Assembly (NCBI GenBank): GCA_025716855.1
Contig: JAIXMQ010000013.1
Coordinates: forward strand, 372,001-436,000
Source of the DNA: Pilaira anomala
Taxonomy: Eukaryota; Mucoromycota; Mucoromycetes; Mucorales; Mucoraceae
Length of the DNA: 64,000 bases
Direction: 5' to 3'
Shown: positions 12,600 to 23,356 of the stretch, one piece after another
How positions within the stretch are numbered: position 1 is the stretch's first letter
Layout: every line of letters starts with the position of its first letter
Made by a program: the position numbers and the translations under genes
The notes under the pieces: model-generated
The model's input: the letters and a program-made list of their open reading frames with translations, nothing else
What the model was told of the DNA's origin: nothing
Database searches by the model: none

Positions 12600-13520
12600 A
12601 ATTACTTACTTTGTGCTATAAAAAAGCCAGATAAATTAATTTCTAGGTTATCTGATTTGACCAATGTCTCGACGTGTACATTCAAGATCATTTCTGTAAA
12701 AATTAATTTTGATATTAAAGTTTAGTGTATGTAAATGTAAGAGATTTTAAATCAGAGCAGTGAATAGTTACAATCAATGCATTGCCATTCTATTCTAATG
12801 ATTGTAAATACTCGGCTTCTGAGGATTTAGAGAAACTACGAGACCCTGTTCCAACAAAGTAACCAAATACATTGCTTTTCTTTTGAATTCTTAAATTGAA
12901 CTAGAGGTATAGCCACCATAGAAATAATTCAGGGATATAAATTGAAGTAGACTGAAGTTAGTGAATGGCATATTAATCCATATAGCTTTGTCCCTTTGTG
13001 TAAGTATCTGTCCAGCAGGTGTAACGAAATAAACAGTGGCAAGGAGTAATTCAGAAAAACAATGTTGAAGTCGCTCAGATAATTCGAACAGTACAGCTGG
13101 GCAAATCAAACATGCTGTACTCATCAAATACACAATTACGACGTACATACATTATCTTTAATGCATTGTAACAATCTGGACCTCGTATAAATCGTGAAAG
13201 TACTCGGTTTATGTCAGAGAAAAATTAATATTGAAAGTAGATAAAAATCAAGCTTCTCATATATATAAGAAATAAATTGAATCCAAAGGTCCGATGGAAT
13301 TGCATACGAAAAATAAAACGCGTGTCTCCGTCTAGGCTTGTTTTTGGATCAAAATCCAATTCATCCCATTAGTTTCGACTCAAATAATTTAAGTTTGGAA
13401 ATGAATGCATCGGTCGACGAAGAAGATTAAAAGTGACTAATATCATATTTGTTTGGATTGTTTGTACTGCATGAACTGGGTCTGATAGTCTAAGCTCTTC
13501 CTCTGGATCTCTTTATGGGG
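12600..13520 (-). pseudogene. Decayed multi-exon coding region, family unknown
   Basis: Several protein-like stretches lie in order on the minus strand but do not form an intact gene. Near 13520-13380 a frame reads RDPEEELRLSDPVHAVQTIQ and onward, and it meets an in-frame TAA. The same frame then continues with WDELDFDPKTSLDGDTRFIF and onward to about 13270. An 85-aa frame follows at 12891-13148. Near 12910-12797 an exon-like segment preceded by CTCTAG ends in VFGYFVGTGSRSFS...LQSLE-stop. At about 12601-12694 an exon-like block sits between TTTTACAG and GTAAGTAA. I do not recognise the family. The internal stop and missing start suggest a dead gene; an active gene with unrecognised introns is the alternative. 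Confidence 0.4.
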
Positions 13521-13795
13521 TAATATAATCGTCTAGTAGGAGAATTCACGATGGCTATACAGTATAAGCTATCTCAGTTTTTTTTTTTTTTTTTTTTACT
13601 AAAGATGCTATTTTTGTTGCATTGTAAATCCCACTTACGTAAACTGCTAAGCGCTTCAAAAACTTTTGAATTCAGGGTGTTTTTTTTATTAGAAGACAAA
13701 ATTTTATAAGGTGTCACAAGAATGTTAAGTAGAAAAAGAGAGGGCGTTTAAAAAAAATTTCCATTTTTCCCTTTTTATTTATTTATTTCTATATC

Positions 13796-14157
13796 ATGAG
13801 TGAGCATCCTAGTTACTTTATGACAGCACTTTGTACGGCAGGGTAAGGACAAATAAACAATAAGACTCGAAACATCTAACCCTTTTGGATAGTGGAATTG
13901 CTGGATATACGCGTACACGTTCTTTACCATCACTTGTAGCGGGTGTAGGTGTTGGTGCTTTATATGGAGTTGCAGCATACACTATTAAAGAAAACAAAAA
14001 ATATGGCCATGAAACTGCACTTGCTGCCTCTCTTATTATGGCGACGAGTATGGTTCCTAAAGCACTCAAAACATCAAAACCTTTTCCAGTGACTATGGCT
14101 ATTTGCTCTGTTGCAACTGGCGTTTATTACACTAAAAAGATAATTGAATATTGGTGA
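13796..14157 (+). CDS. TMEM14 family small membrane protein
   Basis: Two exons (13796-13842 and 13893-14157) give 103 aa. The intron donor is the GT of GCAGG|GTAAGG, which makes the in-frame junction GGIAGY. The core SLPSLVAGVGVGALYGVAAY, followed by two further hydrophobic segments with conserved glycines, matches TMEM14 (UPF0136) proteins of about 100-115 aa, with four short membrane helices. Members localise to the mitochondrial inner membrane in animals (TMEM14C moves porphyrin intermediates). The fungal role is not established. A small (51-nt) intron interrupts it after 15 codons. Confidence 0.82.
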
Positions 14158-14259
14158 ACAATAAAAGATTTTTGACAGAAGTGTTTGCGAAAAAAAAATA
14201 GTTCCGTCTCTCTTTATTTAATTTTATTTTTTTAAATTAGAAATAATTATAATACAAAT

Positions 14260-15596
14260 CTACGCATTATTTTCATCTCTTGTAGCAGGAATGAATGCGA
14301 CAACGCCGTTAGGACCTACTTGAGCATAACAAGATGGGAAACCATCAGTAGATTTTTGAGCAAAGCCAGGGTGCTTCTTTTTAGCATAATCAACAAAGGT
14401 ATCTTTTTCAGGAGAAGGATGAGGGAAAATAGAAGAGTTTTCGAATAATTGAGAAGCAGAGTCATTAGCTGCTGCTAAAGCGTTTAACAATCTTGATTTT
14501 TCAAATCGAGGTTCAACACGAGAAGCTAAATAGAAATCTCCTGGACCCTTTAATTTAACAAAATCCTATTGAATCAAAAAAAAAATTAGCATGTTTAAAA
14601 AATAACAAAAATAAGAATTTTTTTCTTACAGGTGTACCCATCATAAAATTACGAAGAGATCTTGAAAGGCTATCAATATATTGCAGCTTTGGTTGAAGAG
14701 ATGGACTATCAACAATATTTCTAATCACTTCATATTGTCTAAGCTTAGATCGAGGAGAAGGTACAACGACATTTTTAGCATGAAGTCGAGTTGGGTTGGT
14801 ACGTTTATCCCACATGATCAAATTGCGAGGATTGGCTTGATATTCCTCTCCTGCAGCAAGTGAAATACGATAAAGACCACCATAATGACTAATAGCTAAT
14901 GTACCTGGTCCACTGACAGTATGAATCAACTTGTTTAACAAACCCTAAATTTTGCTTTCCATATTAAATTACAATTTTTCCTAAATTCCATCTTATTTTC
15001 CATCCTATACTTACAACGTTTCCCTTATTCAAGCTTAAATCAAATGTTACTTTCTCTGTCTTTGCTAAAAATGCATCACGTCGTAAAATATATTTGGCGC
15101 TACTCTTGAGTTGAATTGTGTTGATTTCTCCCAATCGTTGAGGAGCTAATAAGATATCACCTGCTACCTTCTCTGTAGAATACTAATACAGATATAATTT
15201 GTTATTATTTATCTGAATTCAAAATGTCATCATTGAGACCTACTTTTTGATAGAACATGGCATCACCAACTAATCTACTACCGACAGCCTTTACTGTACT
15301 TTTATCAAGAGCTAACTTGGAAGTAACTCGGGTAGATGAACCTAAAGTAGATCCAGTAACAGCTGTAATCTCTGAATCGGGAGGTAACTAAATAATTTTT
15401 ATACATCAGTCTGCATCCTATCAAAATAATATATAATTTGCCCTACTTTAACCAATAATGCGGATCCTAATAAAAATTTAAACTGGTTACTATTGAGTTG
15501 TCCCAAAACAATAAAATATCAAAATAATTTACCAACACCAGAAGATACTACTTCAAAAATTGGATCGTTTTCATTTTCCATATCAATATCTACAGC

Positions 15597-15634
<38 letters not shown>

Positions 15635-15850
15635 TAAATCAAAGTTCATATAAACTTTTTCGCGTGTACGTTTTTCTTTACCTTTGCCAACTTCTGAAAT
15701 AGTACTGGTAGGTCCATTAACTGTATGTTGAAAGGATTTCAAAGAACGATTAATGGTCTCAATGCCTTCTTTCTTTTGTTGCTGATCGAAAGCGAGACCA
15801 ACGTAGCCACGTTGGGTAGGTTTCAAATTCACAAAGACACGTCTATACAT
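14260..15850 (-). CDS. AIM24: AIM24 family mitochondrial inner-membrane protein
   Basis: Seven exons (15682-15850, 15533-15589, 15447-15466, 15244-15387, 15015-15182, 14630-14944, 14260-14565) give 392 aa. The conserved AIM24 body is visible: SFQHTVNGPTSTISEVGKG, GSALLVKLPPDSEITAVTGS, then the KGPGDFYLASR segment near the C-terminus. Yeast Aim24 helps maintain respiratory-chain and MICOS integrity in the mitochondrial inner membrane. The N-terminus (MYRRVFVNLKPTQRG) is basic and fits a presequence. Exon 3 is only 20 nt, yet it is needed to keep the frame. The gene is divergently paired with DCN1, with 235 bp between start codons. Confidence 0.85.
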
Positions 15851-16085
15851 AATAATAAAAATATAAAAAACGCTATTGAAAGTATTTAAAAAAAACTGAG
15901 GGAAAAAGAAATATTATTTTAGCCCTAATAATGTATTACAACCCCGGGGTGGTTTTTTTTTTCCATCACTCATTCATCATTTGAAATCACCAAATTTCAA
16001 TATCTTTTTTATCTTATAAACGCCGCTGTTTTTGCCCCTCTCCTCTCCTCTTCTTCTTCTTCACACAACTTTTTTTTGTTATTCA
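15851..16085. promoter_or_regulatory. Shared divergent promoter of AIM24 and DCN1
   Basis: 235 bp separate the two start codons. It contains a CT-rich patch (TCTCCTCTCCTCTTCTTCTT near 16039-16058) close to the DCN1 start. No canonical TATA box was identified. Confidence 0.5.
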
Positions 16086-17340
16086 ATGTCAAATAGAACA
16101 TTATTAGTAAATATTCAACTATTTTTGCAAATAAAAAAAAAAAAACTTTTTTGAAATATTAAGAGAACGTAGAGAACTGACTAGAAATAAAAAATAATAA
16201 TATGTTACCTAGCGTCAACAGTCGGAAAGAGTAACGCAGTTGATGACCGTTGCTCAATTGAGGTAAGCAAGAAAGAAAGAAAGCCAGTGAGGAAACTAGA
16301 TACTTAAACTTTCTATTATCTTTAGTGAAAAGGACAGTATCCGGATATTAAGATCTTGTAACTGGGACCTTCATGCCGCCCTTAATAATGTTTACGATCA
16401 ACAAAAACCTAGAGTCAATAACTCTCCACAAATCAAAGCTTTATTTGATAAGTATAAAGGTAAAAGTTTACCTTGCTTATTTTTTTATATGCTTGTATAT
16501 CTGACAACCCCTTTATTTATCAGATGCACAGAAAAAGGATTTAATAACTGTAGATGGTACAATGCAATTATGCCACGATCTCGACATTGAACCCACTCAA
16601 CTTGAATTTCTCTTGATTTCTAACCAGTTAGGCTCAGAAACCATGGGAGAATTCACGCTTGAAGGGTTTACAAAAGGGTGTGCTGAATTACAAGCAGATA
16701 CGATTGATAAATTAAAAAACGCGATAGAAACTACTTTGAAAGATCAATATCAAACAGATCAAGGATTTAAAAAGGTTTATAATTATGCCTTTTTATTAGG
16801 AAGACAAACAGGACAAAAGAGTTTATGTAATGATTAAGATTCAAAAAGTTAATTTAACATAGATATAGACTGACTTGATTATTTGTAGCGTTAGAAGCCG
16901 CTACTGAATTGTGGAGATTGTTGTTGACTAACAGATTCAGCTTATTAGATGAATGGATCAAATTTTTAGAGGTAAAAGGAATCTATACTTTATTATCGTG
17001 TTTTTTTGATGTGGATATGTAAAATTTATCTCCCCCCTTTTTTTTTTTAAAAAAAAAAAGGAAAAACATGGAAAAGCTATTTCTCGTGATACTTGGAATT
17101 TGGTAAATTTTTTTATATATAACTGCATGAAAAAAAAAACTATGTATAACTCACAAACATATACATACACTAGTTTCTTGATTTTATAAGCCAAAAGGAT
17201 TTGGATATGAAAACTTATGATTCAGAAGGTGCATGGCCTATTCTGATTGACGAGGTACATAAAAATAGTAAAATTGAAAAGGGATATATAACTAATATGA
17301 TCTACACATGTAGTTTGTAGATTATATGAAGGAGAAATAA
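16086..17340 (+). CDS. DCN1: DCN1-like cullin neddylation protein
   Basis: Eight exons (16086-16106, 16213-16262, 16326-16459, 16524-16826, 16889-16971, 17061-17102, 17174-17254, 17314-17340) give 246 aa. The N-terminal UBA-like helices (SERVTQLMTVAQLSEKDSI to NWDLHAALNNVYDQ) are followed by the PONY domain, including the diagnostic TWNLFLDF and YDSEGAWPILIDEFVDYM segments. Dcn1 acts as a scaffold E3 that stimulates Nedd8/Rub1 transfer to cullins. The first exon encodes only MSNRTLL. It was chosen because an in-frame TAG lies just upstream of exon 2 and the junction restores the family N-terminus. A shorter start at a Met inside exon 2 is the alternative. The acceptor of exon 6 follows an A-run. 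Confidence 0.88.
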
Positions 17341-18393
17341 GATAAATAAAGCCATTATGCGCTTACTTTGTTTATAAAATCATCCTTTAATACATTCACG
17401 TTGCCTCAGTGCCGATATACATGCATGATTACTAGTATGGCATCATCTATAAATGAGTCATAATGGTCAAGGAAATTGATTGCCATGAAGTTATACAATA
17501 TATACTAAAGCAGTTATCCTTAATTTTTTTAAAAAAAAGGATTTGTTAATAGCATGAGAATTATAAGTAACTACTATTGACGAATGCCTTGACGTTTGCA
17601 AACGTGCAAACGATCAAATTGATCGTGGATTGTTATTCTTGCGTTTAAATACACGATGTTAATAAAAGAGCTCAACCTGAAATTTCTCTTTCGGGAGCAT
17701 CTGGTATTTTAACTAAGTTCCAACAAACAACAATCGAACCTATATCACTATCAATCCTGTGCCTTTCTTTGACAGTATGTCCTTCTCAAGAAATCTATGT
17801 GGAGGTAACTATTTCGAAGGAAAGAAGCTCTATTGAAGCTTGATTGATCTCAGTGACGCTGATATACAGTCTAAATAAAATGTGTTAACTAGAAGGATTG
17901 ATAGCTTAAAGCGGAAGACGTGTAATTCGATACAAAATTTTGTATCAACCCAGATGTGTTGATACACAAAATAAGAAAAAAGCAAAAAACCTGTAGTTAT
18001 CAACTTACTATTGTTTAAGGTTTTTGAAGATAGGAATGTCTTTATTATGTAATAGTTATTTACAAAATATAACTAAAATTTTAAAAAGGCTTTTACTCTC
18101 CTGTCATTTTAGTCCTTGACTTTTCGATAGAGATGGTTACGATACAAGGTCCTCAGATCCTTCAATAAAAACTACATTGCTGCCTTGTGCTTAAAAAGTT
18201 GAACTTCTTAGTTTCAGTATCATTAGGTGTACTATCATAGATAAATGATGTATAAAAGTCAGAAGTATTCTGGCTTTGTTTTAGTTTGATAATCACTGCA
18301 TTTTTGATGGATGGATCTATGTCATCTCTGAAGATTTTCTTACTAAATTATTTTGTTAATAAAATTAAATGGTTTGTATGTATGTAAAATGCA
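17341..18393. other. Intergenic with several perfect palindromes
   Basis: No gene recognised. Palindromes: CGTTTGCAAACG (17593-17604), CGATCAAATTGATCG (17611-17625) and GATACAAAATTTTGTATC (17929-17946). The last is followed within 12 bases by GTTGATAC, which can pair with GTATCAAC. Confidence 0.55.
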
Positions 18394-19325
18394 CTATAAT
18401 TGACAATAATGTATAACTTTTATCTCCTTCCGAAATCCAACTTTATCTAATATTTTCTTGCACACATCAATCATTTCTACTGGTATTTTACCAAGAGAAT
18501 GGGTCTTCAACAAGTATGGTGCAATAGAGTAATAATCGTTAGCTTCTTTATGCTTGTAAGAACCGAATGACTCACAGGCGTGTAATCCAAGACTTAAAAG
18601 CCCACCCGTAGAGGCTTGCCTTTTCGCAAAGTTTTAGAGAAGTTTTATATTTCTGAAAGAGGTAACCTTTTTCTCGAGATAAAGAATTATCCAACCCTTC
18701 TTCTGGTAAAAACATTTTGGGGCTATAAAGATTCCCAAAATAACAGTTGAATCTATCGGTATTTTGACCACCCACCGCTCCGGTATGTAACAAGAAATTC
18801 AAATTTGTTATGTATGAAATTTTTTTTACTTGATAATATGAGCTCGAATTAGCGTTCATTCTATCAACAGCGATGACCGGGTATTGTTGATGCTCATTAC
18901 TTTTATTTTCAATAGAATTAGTGCTGCAATTGTCCATATTAGGTTTTTCTGTCAAATAAACTTCCAGCTGTGTAATAAGAAGCCATGTACCATTTGGTGA
19001 TACCATGCCAGTTTCAAGAAAGTACTCACCTAACTGTTAAACTGCCATACCTGCATCGCCTTTTGTTTCAATATTACTAACTTGCTGATCGAAGGTTATA
19101 GTGTAATTACCCAAATTAAACTTGTCTTTTAATAAAGAAGGTAACTTGTTATTGAAATTATAAGCAGCTTCTGCAATACTACTTTCTTCTATTTCCTTCA
19201 TCCGCTGTTTCTTTTTGGAGAAAGATACGCACCTTTTTTTTTTTCACAGGCACGGGCACCAAAAGAGTGGTATACGAAGGCGTCAAGGCAGCTAGCTTTA
19301 GTTCTCTCAAAGTTACTACAGAGAA
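18394..19325 (-). pseudogene. Broken protein-coding gene, family unknown
   Basis: A protein-like sequence can be followed on the minus strand for about 300 codons but is interrupted. From about 19325 a frame reads VTLRELKLAALTPSYTTLLV and onward into a lysine run, where a 1-base shift in an A-run moves to the frame KQRMKEIEESSIAEAAYNF. That frame hits a TAA between DAGMAV and QLGEYFLETGMVSPNGTW. It then stays open for 144 codons (18572-19006). A second shift at KSWITR moves to the frame CESFGSYKHKEANDYYSIAP, which ends at 18394. I do not recognise the family. At least three lesions indicate a pseudogene; unrecognised introns could explain one of them. Confidence 0.5.
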
Positions 19326-20102
19326 AAAAATGTGTGACGCTGATGGAATCCTTCTTTATTATTGAAATTTGGTAGACTTTTTTTCTGATAAAGTTATTAA
19401 AGCTTCAATATATTTTACCACTGAAAACATGTGTTATGCAGGTTTCAAAGTTATTTACTCCTTGATACAATATCTGGTCGGGATAACGTACGTGATCAAA
19501 GATGAGACTAAGATAGTAGTGACAAGGAAGATTTATTATGGTATATATATAAAAAAAGATATAAAGTGAAAAGACAACCAGCCCTTAATCAGATACTATA
19601 AAACAAATACCTGCATCATGTCTTTAATTTTAGGATTAAAAATGGTACGCGAGATAATATAGTGCGCAAATATGGTGCTCGTATGTATTTTTCCTCCTAA
19701 ATATAAAATGAATAGGGTACAGTAATAATCAAATCTTTCGTAACTACTAATTATAAAGCTTTTTATGTGTAAGATTAAGTGATACATACATATAAATATA
19801 CAAATAATAATCGAAATCAAACCTTTTGATATCAATCGCAATGCATTTGTTTCATAAATGCGAGTTTATATTCTACTTTTATGATAACAACTGAGAATTT
19901 CTGTTATGAGACCCAAAGAAGTCTAATGGGAATGTATATCTTGAATTTGTATAATACAATAGACCATTACAAAATACTTTATACATGTGTACAAGAATTT
20001 CTTGTCATGCTTCTTTCACAAGTATTTATTCAGAGACCGATTGATTTTCATCTTTTGTAAAGGTTTTTTTTAACTCTTTTATTGGTATTTATATTCGTTT
20101 GA
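19326..20102. other. Intergenic, no gene seen
   Basis: A/T-rich sequence between the broken gene and CAB5. Short frames are present but none has family resemblance or splice support. Confidence 0.5.
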
Positions 20103-20975
20103 ATGAAACTCATTGGGTTAACAGGAGGCATTTCCACAGGTTTATATTCAATATTATTCTCTCTTTAAACAAAATGAAGGACAATACAATAACTATTATT
20201 TTTATTATTATTATTATTTTTAAAAAAAAGGTAAATCGACCGTTTCGCGTCTCTTGGCAGAACAAGGTTTACCTATTATAGACGCAGACAAGATAGCAAG
20301 AGAGATAGTTGAGCCAGGAAGAAAAGCAAACCAACTTATTCGACAACACTTTGGAGATGAAGTGTTTTTAGAAGACGGATTTCTTGACCGACCTAAACTT
20401 GGACAGATTATTTTTCAAGATCCCGAGAAACGAAAGATATTGAATCGTTGTACACATCCTTATGTTCGTTGGGAAATGGCTAAACAAGCATTTTTATATT
20501 GGATTAAAGGAGCAGACGTTGTTATCTTTGATGTACCATTGTTAATAGAGAGTAAATTGGATCGATTTATGAGTATGACAGTTGTTGTATATTGGTAAAA
20601 AAAAAAGTATTATTTCATGTGAATAAGTATCATAAAGACTAACGAGTAAATGATAGTTCTGAAATATTGCAATTACAGAGATTAAAAAAACGAGATAACT
20701 TAACTGAAGAACAAGCTATACAACGCATGAAATCACAAATGCCCATGTCAGAAAAAGTAGAAAAGGCAGATATTGTGCTTGATAATTCAAGTGATTTAAA
20801 ACAATTGGAAACTCAAGTCAAGAATATGGTTAAAAAGATTAAACCGTCTGTATTCACTTGGTTCTACGAATATGCTGGACCACCTGTTGCGATTGCATTT
20901 GTGTCTATATTGGTAAAACGGTATGCACCCGTTTTATTAAATGTCATTGCAGATAGTGTTGCAAGTCTTAAATAA
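20103..20975 (+). CDS. CAB5: Dephospho-CoA kinase
   Basis: Three exons (20103-20139, 20231-20594, 20657-20975) give 239 aa. The protein opens with the P-loop MKLIGLTGGISTGKST. Intron 1 splits the final Gly codon of the P-loop and uses the unusual donor GTTTAT and an A-run acceptor (AAAAAG|GT). Further landmarks are IIDADKIAREIVEPG, FDVPLLIE and the LQRLKKRDNLTEEQA lid region. The enzyme phosphorylates the 3'-hydroxyl of dephospho-CoA, the last step of coenzyme A synthesis. A C-terminal hydrophobic stretch (PPVAIAFVSILVK) suggests membrane attachment, as in fungal and animal homologues. It converges on DFR1, with 10 bp between stop codons. Confidence 0.92.
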
Positions 20976-20985
20976 TAAACTTATT

Positions 20986-21656
20986 TTATTTTCTTACATA
21001 TAATGTAAATTCATATTCCAAGTCCTTATGGGATTGTATACCTTCAGGAACGTCTTTTTGCACATAGGATTCAAGATCTTGATGACTACCTAAACGGTAA
21101 TGTTGTTCATCAATGACAGGAAAAAATGTATCGCAATCTATCTTTGATTTGACTCTGGTCAAAACAATATGTGAGCAGTTGGCATGTTGGATAGCTAATT
21201 TATACATCTGTGCCCCTCCAATAACAAAAGTTCTGGCATGTTTTTTAGGGTCGATTGCTTCAAAGGCCTTTTCTAATGAATCTACAAGAACTGTATTTTT
21301 ATCCATTGGATCCGCAAGTTTCCTATCGAGTAAAAGAAAAAAAAACAACTTATTGTCAGATCGTAAAAATCGTATGCGATTAGTTTGTTTAGTTATTACA
21401 AGTCATAATCAGGATTTCTAGATACAACAATATTAAAACGATTGTCAAGTGGACGGAACTTGGTAGGAATCGATTCCCAAGTAACTCTTCCCATAATTAC
21501 AGCGTTTTGAACAGGTTGATTTTCGAGTTCTTTAGGAATAACTGAAGTTACGTGCTTGAAAAATGCCATATCTTTTGGAATACGCCATGGTAAGTTATTC
21601 AATACACCAATACCGAGTTCTTCTGTAGCTGCCACAATAAGAGCAAACTGTGTCAT
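20986..21656 (-). CDS. DFR1: Dihydrofolate reductase
   Basis: Two exons (21400-21656 and 20986-21322) give 197 aa. The start MTQFALIVAATEELGIG was chosen over an upstream frame that runs through a poly-F tract. Family landmarks are GIGVLNNLPWRIPKDMAFFK (with the conserved WRIPKD acid), AVIMGRVTWESIP, RFNIVVSRNP and the NADPH-binding TFVIGGAQMYKLAI. The enzyme reduces dihydrofolate to tetrahydrofolate with NADPH and supplies thymidylate and purine synthesis. Length and motifs are typical of fungal DHFR. It shares a 198-bp divergent promoter with the uL14m gene. Confidence 0.95.
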
Positions 21657-21854
21657 ATTTAATAACTTGTTGGAAGAGAAAAAAGGAAAAAAGAAGAAGA
21701 ACAAAAAAGGAGAAGTCGGTTCCTTAATCAGAATTGACATTTTTTTTTTTCATAATTGTGACTCTATTTGATGTTAAAACCCCCTCCCCCCAGAAGGGTT
21801 TCTTTTTTATTTTTTTCCTCTCTCTCTTTCTCATTAACAAAGTCTATATAAACC
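21657..21854. promoter_or_regulatory. Shared divergent promoter of DFR1 and uL14m
   Basis: 198 bp between start codons. It contains a C-run (about 21780-21790), a CT-rich tract at 21813-21831 and TATATAAA at 21845-21852, only about 3 bp before the uL14m ATG. That is too close to be a conventional TATA box for that gene. Confidence 0.45.
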
Positions 21855-22321
21855 ATGATTGGATTGAAGGGTACACTTAACGTCATTGACAACTCTGGAG
21901 CCATTCTTGCCGAATGTATTAAAGTTATGAGTGGTGCACGTTTTGCTAGAGCAGGTATGTCGAGATAAGTGGAGATATATTAAAATAAACGAAATTTTTT
22001 GACAAGGGTCAACTTATGTTTGTAGGTGACGAAATTGTATGTGTCGTTAAGCGTGCCAGACCTATCAACCCTAGCATCGCAGGTACTCAAGCAGCAGCAC
22101 AAAAAGTAAAGAAGGGTGATGTACGTCACGCACTTGTTGTTCGTACCAAGAAGGAAATGTCTCGTCCTGATGGTCGTACGATTCGATTTGATGATAATGC
22201 ATGTATTTTATTAAATTTAAAGAAAGAACCTCTTGGAACCCGTGTGTTGGGTGTTGTCGCAGCTGAATTAAGAACCAAGAATTGGATGAAGGCTGTTTCA
22301 CTCGCTCCTAGAATTGTATAA
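21855..22321 (+). CDS. MRPL38: Mitochondrial large-subunit ribosomal protein uL14m
   Basis: Two exons (21855-21954 and 22026-22321) give 131 aa. The sequence is a complete L14 protein: [20 protein letters not shown], the basic [16 protein letters not shown] segment and the C-terminal [14 protein letters not shown]. Cytosolic L23 homologues differ in these positions, whereas bacterial and mitochondrial L14 match. It binds 23S-like rRNA at the subunit interface of the mitoribosome. There is no long presequence, as in yeast Mrpl38. Confidence 0.92.
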
Positions 22322-22757
22322 ATTACTTGTAGAAGAAGAAGAAAAAAAGATGGTTTATTTTGAGGACTCAAAAAAAAACGTATATTTTCAGAAAAGCAAT
22401 TTCCCCCCGTATTCCTCAATTTTTATAAAAAGAACTGAAAAAAAAAACCAATAAAGTACATATAGAAAGAAAACAGAGATATAGATACTGGGAAGAGGAC
22501 TGGGCTATAAACGAGACAAAGCGCGTGAATTGCAGTAAAAGTTGTATTTTAAGGTTATCAGATTTTGCAGTTGTGAATTATTGATGTAAATTATTACTGT
22601 ACACACAGTCAAACCTATGCATTTTCACAAAAATAATTGTCAGTTTCATAAAAATGATTGGCCGAAAGGTAAAAATAATTGATGGGAACTGCCAAATAAA
22701 AGGCACAAGCTCGAAATAACATCGTGAGTATCGAGAAGCAGTCAATAAAGATCTAAC
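22322..22757. other. Intergenic, no gene seen
   Basis: 3' flank of uL14m plus the region into which the orphan exon at 22758-22856 would have to splice. No convincing following exon could be found on the minus strand. Confidence 0.5.
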
Positions 22758-22856
22758 CTTGAAAGGATTCATCTCTTCCTCATAATCGATTGCCTCATTT
22801 CCTTGTTCATTAGCAATGTTCCCTCGTCCATCATTATAAAAAAAGTTGTTGCTCAT
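22758..22856 (-). CDS. Orphan first exon, possible truncated gene
   Basis: An ATG-initiated frame encodes MSNNFFYNDGRGNIANEQGN and onward to EEEMNPFK, then meets a donor-like AAG|GTTAGA. The residues look protein-like (polar, acidic), but no continuation was found before the neighbouring gene on the opposite strand. It faintly resembles the exon-like segment in the adjacent tandem repeat (FVNERNPANREPFDYQTEA), suggesting a common origin. Function unknown. Confidence 0.25.
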
Positions 22857-23128
22857 TTCAAATAAGGTAAAAAAAAAATAAAAAAATAAAAGAAAAACAA
22901 CAGCAGTTTAAAACAGCAGTATACTGTGGCTCCTTAATGCTTAAGAACAGCCTTGACGGCTTTGCGCTAAAAGTAGGCTGAAGATTTATTCAACATGAAA
23001 AGAAAACAGTTATTTATGAGATCCCAACTGGTTCAGAGAAGATATATTAAATAGTAACGTCGGATTGCCAGGCGTTACAACAATTTTGAAGTTACGGATA
23101 CAGCGTGAAGGAAGCGGCTTTGCTTGAT

Positions 23129-23356
23129 TTAGCTTGCATAACTAGCCACAATGGAATTGTCATGGAGAATAACAAACAGAAAAACGACGAGTGAAGCAAA
23201 TAAAATAACCGTTAATACGCTGACAAACAGTACACCATGTTCCTTATCAGTCAAATGCGAATTGAAGAACCAAGGGCTTCTGTGCTCACCTTGCACCAGA
23301 CAAAACGACTTCTGTTGGGTAAAGCTTACGGCTCTCGATTTACAGGATTTTTTCAC
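23129..23356 (-). CDS. Small ORF at the edge of the tandem array, one membrane helix
   Basis: A 75-aa frame whose first half overlaps the most divergent copy of the tandem repeat and whose second half is unique sequence. It reads through HRSPWFFNSHLTDKEHGVLF into a strongly hydrophobic helix (FVSVLTVILFASLVVFLFVI). Inner repeat copies carry stops in this frame. It could be the 3' exon of the gene from which the array was amplified, or a chance frame. No homologue recognised. Confidence 0.3.
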   Translation of the reverse strand: MKKSCKSRAVSFTQQKSFCLVQGEHRSPWFFNSHLTDKEHGVLFVSVLTVILFASLVVFLFVILHDNSIVASYAS

